Shown here: positions 25,370-34,680 of the stretch, piece by piece | Layout of the letters: the number at the start of each line of letters is the position of its first letter | Numbering within the stretch: position 1 is the stretch's first letter | NCBI GenBank assembly: GCA_013177805.1 | Contig: JABLXU010000051.1 | Location: 18,020 to 82,019, forward strand | Source of the DNA: Candidatus Omnitrophota bacterium | Lineage (GTDB): Bacteria > Hinthialibacterota > Hinthialibacteria > Hinthialibacterales > Hinthialibacteraceae | Direction: 5' to 3' | DNA: 64,000 nucleotides | Made by a program: the position numbers and the translations under genes | Notes under the pieces: generated by a model | Seen by the model: the letters and a program-made list of their open reading frames with translations, nothing else | Database searches by the model: none | What the model was told of the DNA's origin: nothing

Positions 25370-26488
25370 ATGAATATGAATCGACATCGTCCGCTCCTTT
25401 TGGTTCTTGGCATCTTCACCTGCCTGTACATCGTTCCAGTCGTTGCCGAGGCCCAAAATAATGATTACTACGCGCATTACAACCGGTACCGCTTTCATGA
25501 ACTGCAGATGTTTCCACGCTCTGCGGCCATGGGCGGGGCTTATTCCGCGCTGCAAGGCGGCGAGGAAGCACTTCTCGGCAACCCCGCCGCATTCGGCTTC
25601 CTGGAAAAGCCGTATGTAATGATTGGATTTGATTTCCAGGAAGTGGCCAGCGATGTCACTCTCTTGGATCCCATGTTCCCTGTGGAAGCCGAAAATGAGT
25701 TATGGGATGTGGGAATCGGCGGCGCTTACCCGTTCGACTGGGGCGCGGTGGGACTTCTATACTCCTACCGGGAAGATGACATGGGCACGAAAGGCGATGT
25801 GTTCGCGTTTCCCGGCTTTATGAACCAGGAAGCCGATATGGAACGCCATCATGTCAGCGTCGGCGCCGGATACCGGATCAACGAGCAATGGGCGGTCGGT
25901 TACCGGTACAGTTATATCGACTGGGAACTCGACACTCAGTTCAATGTCACGAGGCCGGCTCCGTTTGTTTTTGCTACAGTGGGTGAAGAATTCCAGGGTC
26001 ATCGGAACCAGGTGGGCGTTCAGTACAAATTGAACCGCAATCTGGCGTTCGGTTTGGATGGCTATTATGGCCTGGGTGACCGGGACTCGGACCTGATGGG
26101 CAACGCCGATGCGGATTCCTGGTCCATCCGGGGCGGTGTCGCGTGGCGGTTCTTGGAGGATATACCACTTCTTGCCGCCATGGACTTGAATTATGAGAAC
26201 CGCGACCTAGATGGTGGATTAAACGACAACGAGGAAGACTTTTTCAGTTTGCACCTGGGACTAGAATACGAAGCTTATGAGAACTTGTTCATTCGGGCTG
26301 GTTATCGATACGAAGATATCGAGTTCGATTCTCCCTCTACAAATATCTTCGAAGAACGTTCGATCAGCGGTTATTCCGCAGGTCTGGGATACAAGTATGG
26401 TCAATTCAAGATTGATTATGCTTTTGTATTCACCGACACGGCCAGCAGTGACATGGGCCATTATGTCGGATTGGGAATCGAATTCTAA
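25370..26488 (+). CDS. Outer-membrane beta-barrel protein (PorV/FadL-like)
   Basis: Protein of 372 residues. A signal peptide (LLLVLGIFTCLYIVPVVAEA) is cleaved near residue 28. The mature start SAAMGGAYSALQGGEEALLG followed by NPAAFGF is the plug-like motif shared by FadL/PorV/PorQ-type barrels. The rest is rich in alternating aromatic strands and ends in Phe (HYVGLGIEF), the usual C-terminal signal for outer-membrane insertion. PorV-like proteins act in type IX secretion and FadL-like ones import hydrophobic molecules; neither can be chosen here. The gene starts 66 bases after the cohesin/dockerin gene with no terminator between, so the two may be co-transcribed and functionally linked. A strong terminator follows. 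Confidence 0.85.
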   Translation: MNMNRHRPLLLVLGIFTCLYIVPVVAEAQNNDYYAHYNRYRFHELQMFPRSAAMGGAYSALQGGEEALLGNPAAFGFLEKPYVMIGFDFQEVASDVTLLDPMFPVEAENELWDVGIGGAYPFDWGAVGLLYSYREDDMGTKGDVFAFPGFMNQEADMERHHVSVGAGYRINEQWAVGYRYSYIDWELDTQFNVTRPAPFVFATVGEEFQGHRNQVGVQYKLNRNLAFGLDGYYGLGDRDSDLMGNADADSWSIRGGVAWRFLEDIPLLAAMDLNYENRDLDGGLNDNEEDFFSLHLGLEYEAYENLFIRAGYRYEDIEFDSPSTNIFEERSISGYSAGLGYKYGQFKIDYAFVFTDTASSDMGHYVGLGIEF

Positions 26489-26513
26489 CGAATTCAGTCC
26501 ATCTGTTTCGATG

Positions 26514-26542
26514 AAGAGGGAACCGTCAGGTTCCCTTTTTTT
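26514..26542 (+). terminator. Rho-independent terminator after the outer-membrane protein gene
   Basis: AGGGAACC (26517-26524) and GGTTCCCT (26529-26536) pair perfectly around the loop GTCA and are followed by six T residues. It lies 26 bases after the stop codon. Confidence 0.92.
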
Positions 26543-26775
26543 GTGGTTTAATGAGTTCATGTTGCCGAACTTCGTGATCTGCCGTTCGTGGAATCCCACT
26601 TGCCTGCCGGGGTAGTCCATGAGTGAAACGTAACCGCTCATGGCATAATTTGCCATCGGCGGTTGGGACGATATCCACGGGAGAATAGGCCTGCCAGTGT
26701 TCTGGTCTGATTTGAAGAAGGCCGCCAAGAGACTCAGACGATCCAGCATTCTTTATGTTGGAAAGGAATCGGCTG

Positions 26776-28377
26776 TTACATCAAAATCAGTGCCAGGATT
26801 TGGCTGAGAGTGGTAACCAGCACCATGGAAATGGCATAAATGGAAGCAAAAGCGATGGTAGGGGTCTCAGAATCGATCCGATTGCTGATGGAACTCAAGG
26901 CGGGAGTGCTGGTCATGCCACCGCAAACCACGCCGATCGTGGCCAAGTGACTCATACGGAACACGTGCACCGCCAGGGTATACGCTGTCAACAATGGCGC
27001 GGCGGTGGTCAACAGGCCGAAAAGCACCATTTGGAAACCCGTCTGGCGGAAGACCTCCCAAAACGACTCCCCCGCATGGGTGCCGGCCGCCGCCAAAAAA
27101 AACACCAAGCCGATTTCCCTGGAGAGATACTTAGCGGCGTGGGGAATCCGGGTGCTTATCCGCCCGATCCGGCCATAGTGGCTCATGACCAGCGCGACCA
27201 GCAAAGGTCCACCGGCCATTCCTAGGCGGAATTGGATGCCTCCCGGTAAATCAAAATTATAAGAACCCAGAACCGTGCCCGCGACCATGCCTAAAGTGAG
27301 GGGAAGAAGATTGGTTTCATGGATCCGGCTTTCTTGCTGTCCAAAAATTTTTACGAATTCATCGCAATCGTCCTTATCGCCAACAATTCGGATCAGGTCG
27401 CCGATTTCCAGGGTGGTTTGCCCCGTTGGCGCGATTTCGATCTCATCCCGCCGCAGCCGGGTGATAATCACCCCAAAGAGTGAGTGAACCTCCAATTCCT
27501 GTAAGGTCTTGCCGGTGATTTGATGGGATGAGATATAAACATCCCGGATGACAATATCCTTGGCAAAATCCATGTCCGCTTGGGTTTCCTTGCCGATCAA
27601 GTGTTCCATTTTTTTCAATTCCCGTTGGGTCCCAACCGCGCGGACAATGTCGTTCAGATGGAGCACCGTGTCATCGTGAGCAAGGAAAACCCGGTCGCCC
27701 CGTTTGACCCGGGTGATGTTGGCTTGGGTCATACTGTGGAAATCGATTTCCGCGATCGGCTTCCCTGTACAGTTGGGATTGGTCACAAGGTAATGTTTTT
27801 CCAGAACTTTATGTTCTTGGCGGGAGGGATCTTCTTTTTCAAGAATTTGTTCTTCGCGGGTCGATTTCAGGTTGGCAATGCATTGCACAAACAAAATGAT
27901 CCCAATCAGTCCAAAGGGATAGGCGATACCATACCCGATCGAGATGTTGGGGTCATCCACCACATCCAGGGCCGCAGCCAGACCGGGAGAGGAGGTGATA
28001 GCCCCCGAGTAAATTCCCACGCATAAGCCAGGCGGCAGATCAAACAACCGGGCTATTCCCCATATCACCGCGACCCCGGATGACAAAGACAACAGCGAGA
28101 TCAGAAAAAAGGTGAAGCCGTTTTTATGGATGGATGAAAAAAAACGCGGTCCAGCCGAAAGCCCTACTGAATAAACAAACAAAATGATACCCAATGTATT
28201 AATTTCATCGGGGATACGGATTCCCCAATGCCCGAACAGCATGCCCACAAACATGACCGCCGATGGTCCCAAAGAAAATCCCCGGATCGTGAGGTTTCCC
28301 AGGGCGACTCCGAAACCGACGATCAAAAACAAGGTGATTATCGGATTGGCAATAAGAAAAGCGAGTATGCTATTCAT
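26776..28377 (-). CDS. YidE/AspT-type putative transporter with TrkA-C (RCK_C) domains
   Basis: Membrane protein of 533 residues with the duplicated architecture of the aspartate:alanine exchanger (AAE) family. The N-terminal membrane half (about 1-165) includes GFGVALGNLTIRGFSLGP and GIILFVYSVGLSAGPRFF. Two cytoplasmic RCK_C ligand-binding domains follow (about 195-280 around LEKHYLVTNPNC, and 285-365 around DVYISSHQITGKTLQELE). The C-terminal membrane half repeats the first (GIQFRLGMAGGPLLVALV, EIGLVFFLAAAGTHAGE). Such proteins exchange amino acids or carboxylates or act as regulated channels. The chosen Met starts the first membrane helix; no clear ribosome binding site precedes it, and upstream codons have no similarity. 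It is a monocistronic gene facing an AT-rich divergent region. Confidence 0.9.
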   Translation of the reverse strand: MNSILAFLIANPIITLFLIVGFGVALGNLTIRGFSLGPSAVMFVGMLFGHWGIRIPDEINTLGIILFVYSVGLSAGPRFFSSIHKNGFTFFLISLLSLSSGVAVIWGIARLFDLPPGLCVGIYSGAITSSPGLAAALDVVDDPNISIGYGIAYPFGLIGIILFVQCIANLKSTREEQILEKEDPSRQEHKVLEKHYLVTNPNCTGKPIAEIDFHSMTQANITRVKRGDRVFLAHDDTVLHLNDIVRAVGTQRELKKMEHLIGKETQADMDFAKDIVIRDVYISSHQITGKTLQELEVHSLFGVIITRLRRDEIEIAPTGQTTLEIGDLIRIVGDKDDCDEFVKIFGQQESRIHETNLLPLTLGMVAGTVLGSYNFDLPGGIQFRLGMAGGPLLVALVMSHYGRIGRISTRIPHAAKYLSREIGLVFFLAAAGTHAGESFWEVFRQTGFQMVLFGLLTTAAPLLTAYTLAVHVFRMSHLATIGVVCGGMTSTPALSSISNRIDSETPTIAFASIYAISMVLVTTLSQILALILM

Positions 28378-29083
28378 GCAATTAATGAATAAATCACGAA
28401 ATTTAAAACAGTTTTGTTCGTATTGTACCGCAAGGCACGAAATAGATGAGAGGCGTATCTGGATTTTACCGGTTTCATGTCGAAGAGATACACGCAGCCC
28501 ATGATACCTGCTAATCCTCTTTCGTTTCGCCCGCGTAAACCTGAATAAAGAGAGAGAAACCTTTCTCGTCAGGCCGTTCGCGGGGATGATTTTCCCACCA
28601 ATTTCCGCTTCAGATGGCTGTGGCATTCTGGCTCATCGGGGAAGCGTTTTTATTATTGAAAATAACGTGACATCCATCGATCGAATCGTAACATAAAATG
28701 TATGAACAAGTAGGTACTTGATTTTTTTTATCTATTTTGTTGTGTTTCCCCTTTATGAAAGATATGATAATAGGAGGCTTGGGGAGGCGGACTTTCGTTT
28801 GTCGAAGCGGGGAATGGCTGAGACATCCACGTTTTTATCACGATCTTCATTGATCTTTTATTGTTCTGCATGATCGGTTTCTCTTTCCATCGGGCCCTGG
28901 CTGCCGAAGACCAGGGGATTTCGATGGGAAAAGGTTGATCTTTGGTTAGGTGGTCAAAGTTGATCATTTTGATAAAATATATTGGTTTCAGGAAACGGTT
29001 TTCGAAGACTTTCGACATATTTTCCCCGCAGGCGGAGAAATGTTGGGAAGCAGCGGCAGGGGTGAAGAAAGGAACGTTGTCTT
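28378..29083. other. Long AT-rich divergent intergenic region
   Basis: The gap between the transporter gene and the first gene of the polysaccharide cluster is 706 bases and is visibly more AT-rich than the coding DNA. A 96-codon minus-strand frame at 28728-29018 has no signal, family motif or ribosome binding site and was not called. A hairpin with 6-bp arms (CCCTGG/CCAGGG) around 28897-28919 is the only clear structure. The cluster promoter probably lies here. Confidence 0.6.
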
Positions 29084-30208
29084 TTGAATGTATTGATCAC
29101 ACATCCTGATTTTTTAGATCCCGGGGGAGTTTCCAATTTTTTTGGCCATTTACGAGGGAAATTCAACGTGCCGGTCCATTCATTTTGCGTGGGCCGCCGT
29201 CCGAATGAAGCGGGTGAGTTGAGAAAACTATCCCGGTTTGTGGGTGATTTTTATCATTTTACGCGAGCCATCCGAAAGCACCATATCGATGTCGTTCACA
29301 TCAATCCATCCTTGGATATGAAATCGTACATCCGCGATGGCTTGTTGGTGTTGTTGGCCAAAAGCCTTGGCGCGAAGGCGGTGGTTTTTTTTCATGGCTG
29401 GCAAAAACCTTTTCAGGAGACAATCGAATCCCGTTTTCTTTGGACCTTCCGATGGACCTTCGGACGGGCCGATGCCTTTATAGTTCTGTCCCGGGAGGTA
29501 ATGAACACCTTGCGCCGCTGGAATATGACCCAGCCCATTTACCGGGAGACGACCGTTGTCGATGACGATTTTCTGGATGGCTTCGATTGGCCCACTCTTC
29601 AGGCCAACCGGGACCAGTCATCGGTTTGGCGCATCCTATTCCTCTCGCGTATGATCAAGGGAAAGGGGATTTATGAGACAGTGCAAGCCTTCGCGAAACT
29701 CCACGCGGCTTATCCCGCCATGGAGCTGATTGTGGCGGGTGACGGCCCCGAACTGGAAGCCGTGAAAGCGTACGTGGCATCGGAAAATATTCCGCGAGTT
29801 TCGTTTCCCGGCTATATCAAAGGGAACGATAAGCGCGAGTTGCTAGCCCGTTCGCATGTTTATATTTTGCCAAGTTATACGGAAGGCATGCCGGTCTCCG
29901 TGGTGGAAGCCATGGCGTTTGGTTTGCCCATCGTCACCCGGCCGGTGGGTGGTTTAGCGGATGTTATCCAGAGTGAAATCCACGGATTCATGACAGACAG
30001 CCTGGATCCAGCCGAGTTCGCCGGTTTTCTCGAGCGTTTGTACCAGGATAAAGGGTTGTATGCCACGATTTCCCGCAACAACTGGGATTACGCCCGGAAG
30101 CATTGTTTGGCGCCGGGAGCGGCGGCTCGCCTCGAAACCGTGTATCGAAATGTCATGAATGGTGGTCTATGCGGTGATCAAATTGAAAATAAATACGGGA
30201 AAGGATGA
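29084..30208 (+). CDS. Glycosyltransferase family 4 (polysaccharide cluster)
   Basis: GT-B glycosyltransferase of 374 residues. The N-terminal domain starts NVLITHPDFLDPGGVSNFF, with a Gly-rich acceptor loop, and has HHIDVVHINPSLDMKSYIR and KAVVFFHGWQKPF. The donor domain has RILFLSRMIKGKGIYETVQA, LIVAGDGPELEAVKAYV, VSFPGYIKGNDKRELLARS and the catalytic segment PSYTEGMPVSVVEAMAFGLP with the EX7E acid pair. It is typical of retaining GT4 enzymes that build surface polysaccharides from nucleotide sugars. As the first gene of a run of seven same-strand genes it may start or extend the repeat unit. The ATG has only a weak purine-rich site upstream. The stop lies 6 bases before the next ATG. Confidence 0.92.
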   Translation: MNVLITHPDFLDPGGVSNFFGHLRGKFNVPVHSFCVGRRPNEAGELRKLSRFVGDFYHFTRAIRKHHIDVVHINPSLDMKSYIRDGLLVLLAKSLGAKAVVFFHGWQKPFQETIESRFLWTFRWTFGRADAFIVLSREVMNTLRRWNMTQPIYRETTVVDDDFLDGFDWPTLQANRDQSSVWRILFLSRMIKGKGIYETVQAFAKLHAAYPAMELIVAGDGPELEAVKAYVASENIPRVSFPGYIKGNDKRELLARSHVYILPSYTEGMPVSVVEAMAFGLPIVTRPVGGLADVIQSEIHGFMTDSLDPAEFAGFLERLYQDKGLYATISRNNWDYARKHCLAPGAAARLETVYRNVMNGGLCGDQIENKYGKG

Positions 30209-30214
30209 AGAGTG

Positions 30215-31489
30215 ATGACGGCTGTAATAGCAAACAAACTGGAAGGTCTATTGAAACAATTTGTTCAATGGCTGGACGGATACGGTCCGGTTTCCCAGGA
30301 TCAGTATGATTTTTGGTCGTTTCCGCCCGGACAGAAAGCCAAGGCGGTGTATTACAAGAACGCCAAACTCGGGGGACTGCTGGTGGCGCCGTTTTTCTTT
30401 CTGGAATCGTTCGCGCCGGCCACGCGGAAATGGTTCACTCCCCCGCGGCGGTTTGCGATCGCTGATGCCCACTACGCGATGGGATTTCTATTCCTCCACC
30501 GCGCCACAGGCGCGACGGGATACTATGACCGCGCCCGGTCGTATCTGGAGGAGCTGATCCGTTCGCGTTGTCCCGGGTACGAGCATTACTGTTGGGGGTA
30601 TCCCTTTGAGTGGGAGACCTGTTTCGGCACCTTCCATGCCGGGACACCGCTTATCACCACCGTGCCCTACGTGTACGAGGCTTTCCGGGACATGTACGAG
30701 GTGGACGGCTCCGAACGTTGGTTGGAAATTGTGCATTCCATCGCCGAGCATGTCTACCACGATTACACGGACGCGGACATCAGCGCCACCGCGAGCGCTG
30801 CTTCGTATTCACCCTTTGACAAGCGGATGGTGCTTAACGCCAACGCGTACCGGGCGTATATCATGACCGAGGCGTCCATCCGGTTCAACAATGATGCCTA
30901 TTGGAAGAAAGGCGAGAGGAACATCAATTACATCTTGGAAGTGCAGAATCCCGATGGATCCTGGTTCTACGCCACCGACGGCAAAGACCGGTTCATCGAC
31001 AATTACCACACGTGCTTCAATCTCAAGAACCTGGCGAAGATTGACGCGTTGAAGCCTTCCGCTTCCATCCAGGAAAGTATCCGCCGCGGAGTGGAATATT
31101 ACTTGAGCCATCTGGTGGACGAGCACCGGTTGCCCGTCCCCTTTGCCAAGAAGCCCCGCATTACCCTGCACAAACGGGAACTGTATGACTACGCTGAATT
31201 TTTAAACATGTCTTTGCTGCTGCGGGACCGCTTCGCGGAACTCAACGAGGTCCGTCAGATCGTCTTTGACGACTTCAGCACCCAGTGGATCAAACCCGAC
31301 GGATCGTTCCGAACCCGGAAATTGTTGTTCGGGTGGAATAATGTTCCCTACCACCGCTGGGCGCAATCGCAGATGTTCCGGAGCCTGGCGTTTTGGTATC
31401 ACATGGAGCGGGAGGCAGCCGCCATGGCGGAAGAGAAGGTGCCTATGCGCGAATGGAATCATGCGGAGAATGCCGATGTGCGGAATTAG
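30215..31489 (+). CDS. Alpha/alpha-barrel protein of the polysaccharide cluster
   Basis: Protein of 424 residues without a signal peptide, rich in Trp and Tyr and with helical-hairpin repeats such as RFAIADAHYAMGFLFLHRAT, YEHYCWGYPFEWETCFG, QNPDGSWFYATDGKDRFIDN and YHTCFNLKNLAKI. The QNPDGSW and FIDNYHT signatures resemble the six-hairpin/(alpha/alpha)6 toroids of terpenoid cyclases and polysaccharide-modifying enzymes, and similar proteins are common in surface polysaccharide loci without assigned activity. It could be an epimerase, lyase or trimming enzyme. A GTG three bases upstream could also serve as start, after the purine-rich GGATGAAGAG. It overlaps the next gene by 14 bases, indicating coordinated translation. 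Confidence 0.75.
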   Translation: MTAVIANKLEGLLKQFVQWLDGYGPVSQDQYDFWSFPPGQKAKAVYYKNAKLGGLLVAPFFFLESFAPATRKWFTPPRRFAIADAHYAMGFLFLHRATGATGYYDRARSYLEELIRSRCPGYEHYCWGYPFEWETCFGTFHAGTPLITTVPYVYEAFRDMYEVDGSERWLEIVHSIAEHVYHDYTDADISATASAASYSPFDKRMVLNANAYRAYIMTEASIRFNNDAYWKKGERNINYILEVQNPDGSWFYATDGKDRFIDNYHTCFNLKNLAKIDALKPSASIQESIRRGVEYYLSHLVDEHRLPVPFAKKPRITLHKRELYDYAEFLNMSLLLRDRFAELNEVRQIVFDDFSTQWIKPDGSFRTRKLLFGWNNVPYHRWAQSQMFRSLAFWYHMEREAAAMAEEKVPMREWNHAENADVRN

Positions 31490-33380
31490 TGGTATTTTTC
31501 ATTACCACGATCATGCAGCAGTAAACAAAATTCTCTTACAGCGCATGACGGATTTTCTCCGGCACCGGGGGCCCGATGACGAAGGATTTTATTACGACGA
31601 CCGGGCCGGCCTGGGGCTGGGTCACCGCCGTTTGTCCATCATTGATCTGAATACGGGCCACCAACCGATCGGCAACGAGGATGGCACGATTTGGATTATT
31701 TTTAATGGTGAAATTTACAACTATAAGGATCTGCGGAAGGAACTGGAATCTCACGGTCACCGGTTTCAAACCAAGACCGACACGGAAGTCATTCTTCACG
31801 CGTATGAGCAATGGGGGGTGGATGCGTTTCCGCGGCTCAATGGCATTTACGCGTTCGCCATATGGAACGGGAACACCCAGGAATTGATCTTGGCGCGGGA
31901 TCCCTACGGGGTGAAGCCCTTGTATTATTGGGACAACGGCCGCTCGTTGTTGTTCGCTTCCGAAATCAAGGCGATTCTGGGCCATCCCAAGGTGCAGCGG
32001 GAGATTGATCTGCAAGCGTTGGACGAATTTTTGATGTTTTCGTTCATCCCTTCGCCGCACACCATTTTTGAGGGCATCCGAAAGCTGTATCCCGGCTACG
32101 CCTTGCGTTGCGGCCGGCGTCTGGAGGAGCCGTTTTGTTTTTACCGCCGCCCTCCCACCCTTCTGGAGGGGCTTTCCGAAAACGAGCTCGTGGAGGAATT
32201 GCGGAAGAAGATCTACGCGGCGGTGGAACGGCAGTTGATGTCCGATGTGCCCTTGGGGATTATGCTCAGCGGAGGGGTGGATTCTTCCACCGTGGCGCAA
32301 ATCGCCACCGAGATCACCGGCGGCCCCCTGCAAACCTTCACGGTCGGCTTCTCGGATGATTTTGATGAAAACGAATTGATTCACGCCCGCGAGGCGTCCC
32401 GGCGGATCGGCAGCCATCACCATGATATCACCATTTCCGCCGAGAAATACGCCGATTTCATGCCCAAGTCCATGTGGTACTTGGAAGAACCCATCGCCAC
32501 CGCGTCCACGGTGGCCTTCTATAAGGTTTGCGAGCTTGCGGGGCAATGCGTTAAGGTGGTGCTGACCGGACAGGGCGCCGACGAACCTTTCGCCGGTTAT
32601 TTGCGCCATTTTGGGGAGCGGTGGGGTTCCCGTTACCGGATTCTTCCTGAAGCCCTGAGGAAATATGTCATCGCGCCCCTGGTGGAATTGTTGCCCCGCA
32701 ACGAGCGGCTCAAGCGGGCGGTCCGCTCCTTGAACATTCCGGATACACTCCAGCGGTTCTGCCAGGTGCATTCCATTTTTCATCCCTCCCTCCGCCAGAA
32801 ATTGTATTTGCAGGATGGAAACCGGGGGATGCACACGCGATGTGTCGACGTGTTCCGCCGCTGGCAGGCTGATGTCACGCATTTGGACCCCCTCAGCCAG
32901 TTGTTGTACATCGATTCCCGCTTTTCGTTGCCGGACAACCTGCTGATGTATGGAGACAAATTGTCCATGGCGGTTTCCCTCGAGGCGCGGGTCCCGTTTC
33001 TGGATCTGGACCTCATGCAGTTCGTGGAAAGCATTCCACCCCAGTACAAGATCAAGGGGCTGACTCAAAAGTACATCCTGAAAAAAGCGGTTTCCAAATG
33101 GATTCCGCCGCAGGTGCTCAGCCGGAGAAAGATTGGCTTCACCACGCCGGTAAACAACTGGTTCCGGCGGGAAATGCGGACTTATCTCAGTGACAAAATG
33201 TTGTCGAATCATTCGCTCTCCAGCATCTATTTCAATAAAAAAACCATCTTGGGGATGATCGACGACCACCACAGCGGCCGGCAAGACTACAAACGCGCCC
33301 TGTTTTCGCTTTTGACTTTGGAAATGTGGTACGAATATTTTTATAAATCCGGACAGTGGAGTTCATTTCATGATCATTAA
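31476..33380 (+). CDS. asnB: Glutamine-dependent asparagine synthase family amidotransferase
   Basis: Protein of 634 residues. The Met-Cys start (MCGISGIFHY) exposes the N-terminal nucleophile Cys of the glutaminase domain (RHRGPDDEG, FNGEIYNYKDLRKELESHG). The synthetase domain has the ATP-binding PP-loop MLSGGVDSSTVAQ near residue 268 and LTGQGADEPFAGY. The family transfers glutamine ammonia to an activated carboxylate: aspartate in AsnB itself, or uronic acid carboxylates in several O-antigen pathways. Location directly before a nucleotide-sugar 6-dehydrogenase favours amidation of a uronic acid in a surface polysaccharide, but this is inference. Upstream in-frame Mets lie inside the preceding gene. 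It overlaps the next gene by 11 bases. Confidence 0.92.
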   Translation: MCGISGIFHYHDHAAVNKILLQRMTDFLRHRGPDDEGFYYDDRAGLGLGHRRLSIIDLNTGHQPIGNEDGTIWIIFNGEIYNYKDLRKELESHGHRFQTKTDTEVILHAYEQWGVDAFPRLNGIYAFAIWNGNTQELILARDPYGVKPLYYWDNGRSLLFASEIKAILGHPKVQREIDLQALDEFLMFSFIPSPHTIFEGIRKLYPGYALRCGRRLEEPFCFYRRPPTLLEGLSENELVEELRKKIYAAVERQLMSDVPLGIMLSGGVDSSTVAQIATEITGGPLQTFTVGFSDDFDENELIHAREASRRIGSHHHDITISAEKYADFMPKSMWYLEEPIATASTVAFYKVCELAGQCVKVVLTGQGADEPFAGYLRHFGERWGSRYRILPEALRKYVIAPLVELLPRNERLKRAVRSLNIPDTLQRFCQVHSIFHPSLRQKLYLQDGNRGMHTRCVDVFRRWQADVTHLDPLSQLLYIDSRFSLPDNLLMYGDKLSMAVSLEARVPFLDLDLMQFVESIPPQYKIKGLTQKYILKKAVSKWIPPQVLSRRKIGFTTPVNNWFRREMRTYLSDKMLSNHSLSSIYFNKKTILGMIDDHHSGRQDYKRALFSLLTLEMWYEYFYKSGQWSSFHDH

Positions 33381-34680
33381 CGTATTTGGTTTGGGATATG
33401 TCGGGTGTGTTTCCGTCGCTTGTTTCGGCAAGGAAGGCCACCGGATCCATTGCATTGACATCAACGATTATAAAATCGGCTTGATCAATCGAGGGGAGCC
33501 CACCATCATCGAAAAAGACTTGGATTGGATGATGAAAGAGGCGTGGGAGGCGGGGAATATCCTGGCCACCCGGGACTACCGGAGCGTAATGCCGGATTCG
33601 GATCTCTCCATTATCTGTGTGGGGACACCCAACAACAAACACGGCCATCTCGACCTGAGCGGCATCGGCCATGTGGCGGAAAACATCGGGGAAGGATTGG
33701 CGGCCAGCCGGCGCTATCACGTGGTGGTGATCCGCAGCACTGTCCTGCCGGGGACCAACGAGAAGGTGGGCCGGATCATCGCGGAAAAGTCGGGTAAAAA
33801 GCGGGGAACCGATTTCGAGGTTGTCTCCAATCCCGAGTTCCTGCGTGAAGGGTCGGCTGTTCACGATTTCTACCATCCACCTTGCACGGTGATTGGAACC
33901 TCGTCGGACCAGGCCTTTGCGGTCATGGCGGACCTTTACAAGAATGTCCAGGCACCAATCCGGCGGGTATCCATTCCCGCGGCCGAGATGATCAAGATGG
34001 TGAACAACAGTTTTCATGCCCTCAAGGTGTCTTTCGCCAACGAGATCGGGAATATTTGCAAGTCCTTGGGGATTGATTCCCACGAGGTCATGGATTTGTT
34101 TTGCGAAGACACGAAATTGAATCTCTCGCCCTACTATCTCAAGCCGGGATTTGCCTATGGCGGTTCCTGCCTGCCGAAGGACCTTTCCGCCCTGAAGACC
34201 ATCGCGCACGACCACTATGTCATCACGCCGGTTATCAACGCCATCGAAATCAGCAACGAAAATCAAAAAAAGCGCCTTATTGAGCTGGTCACGGAACAGA
34301 ACGGCAAGCGGATCGGCGTGCTGGGGCTGAGTTTCAAACCCGGGACCGACGACTTGCGCCACAGCCCCATTGTTGAGTTCGTCGAAGCGATGCTCGGCAA
34401 GGGGTACGAGGTGAAGATTTACGACAAGAATGTTCATCTTTCCAAGATCGTGGGGGCCAACAAGGAATACATCATGGCCAAGATCCCCCATATTTCCGAC
34501 TACATTTCGGATAACCTGGACGACGTGGTCCAAAGGACCGAGGTGATTGTCATTTCCCACAAGAATCCCGAGTTTGTGGACTTGCCCAAGCGCTATCCGG
34601 ACAAAATGTTCATCGACCTCGTCCGGATCCAACGCGATCTCAGCGAATATCAAGGAGCCTATTGTGGAATCAGCTGGTAA
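33370..34680 (+). CDS. UDP-glucose/GDP-mannose 6-dehydrogenase family protein
   Basis: NAD-dependent four-electron dehydrogenase of 436 residues that makes nucleotide-linked uronic acids. The N-terminal Rossmann motif GLGYVGCVSVACF is followed by IICVGTPNNKHGHLDLS and VIRSTVLPGTNEK. The central domain has SNPEFLREGSAVHDF and the catalytic Cys in FAYGGSCLPKDLSALKT near residue 265. The C-terminal domain has VLGLSFKPGTDDLRHSP. Sequence features are nearest to GDP-mannose dehydrogenase (AlgD-like), though UDP-sugar specificity cannot be excluded. Together with the preceding amidotransferase this suggests an amidated uronate. It overlaps both neighbours (11 and 17 bases), so the gene set is tightly coupled. 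Confidence 0.93.
   Translation: MIINVFGLGYVGCVSVACFGKEGHRIHCIDINDYKIGLINRGEPTIIEKDLDWMMKEAWEAGNILATRDYRSVMPDSDLSIICVGTPNNKHGHLDLSGIGHVAENIGEGLAASRRYHVVVIRSTVLPGTNEKVGRIIAEKSGKKRGTDFEVVSNPEFLREGSAVHDFYHPPCTVIGTSSDQAFAVMADLYKNVQAPIRRVSIPAAEMIKMVNNSFHALKVSFANEIGNICKSLGIDSHEVMDLFCEDTKLNLSPYYLKPGFAYGGSCLPKDLSALKTIAHDHYVITPVINAIEISNENQKKRLIELVTEQNGKRIGVLGLSFKPGTDDLRHSPIVEFVEAMLGKGYEVKIYDKNVHLSKIVGANKEYIMAKIPHISDYISDNLDDVVQRTEVIVISHKNPEFVDLPKRYPDKMFIDLVRIQRDLSEYQGAYCGISW

Noticed and set aside
28897..28919. CCCTGG/CCAGGG hairpin as a riboswitch upstream of the polysaccharide cluster
   Set aside because: Only one simple stem; none of the conserved cores of known riboswitch classes was seen.
28728..29018. 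96-codon minus-strand open frame in the long AT-rich gap
   Set aside because: No ribosome binding site, signal, hydrophobic pattern or family motif; length is expected by chance.
31536..33284. 582-codon minus-strand open frame opposite the amidotransferase gene
   Set aside because: Complement of a well-supported gene with no recognisable domain of its own.
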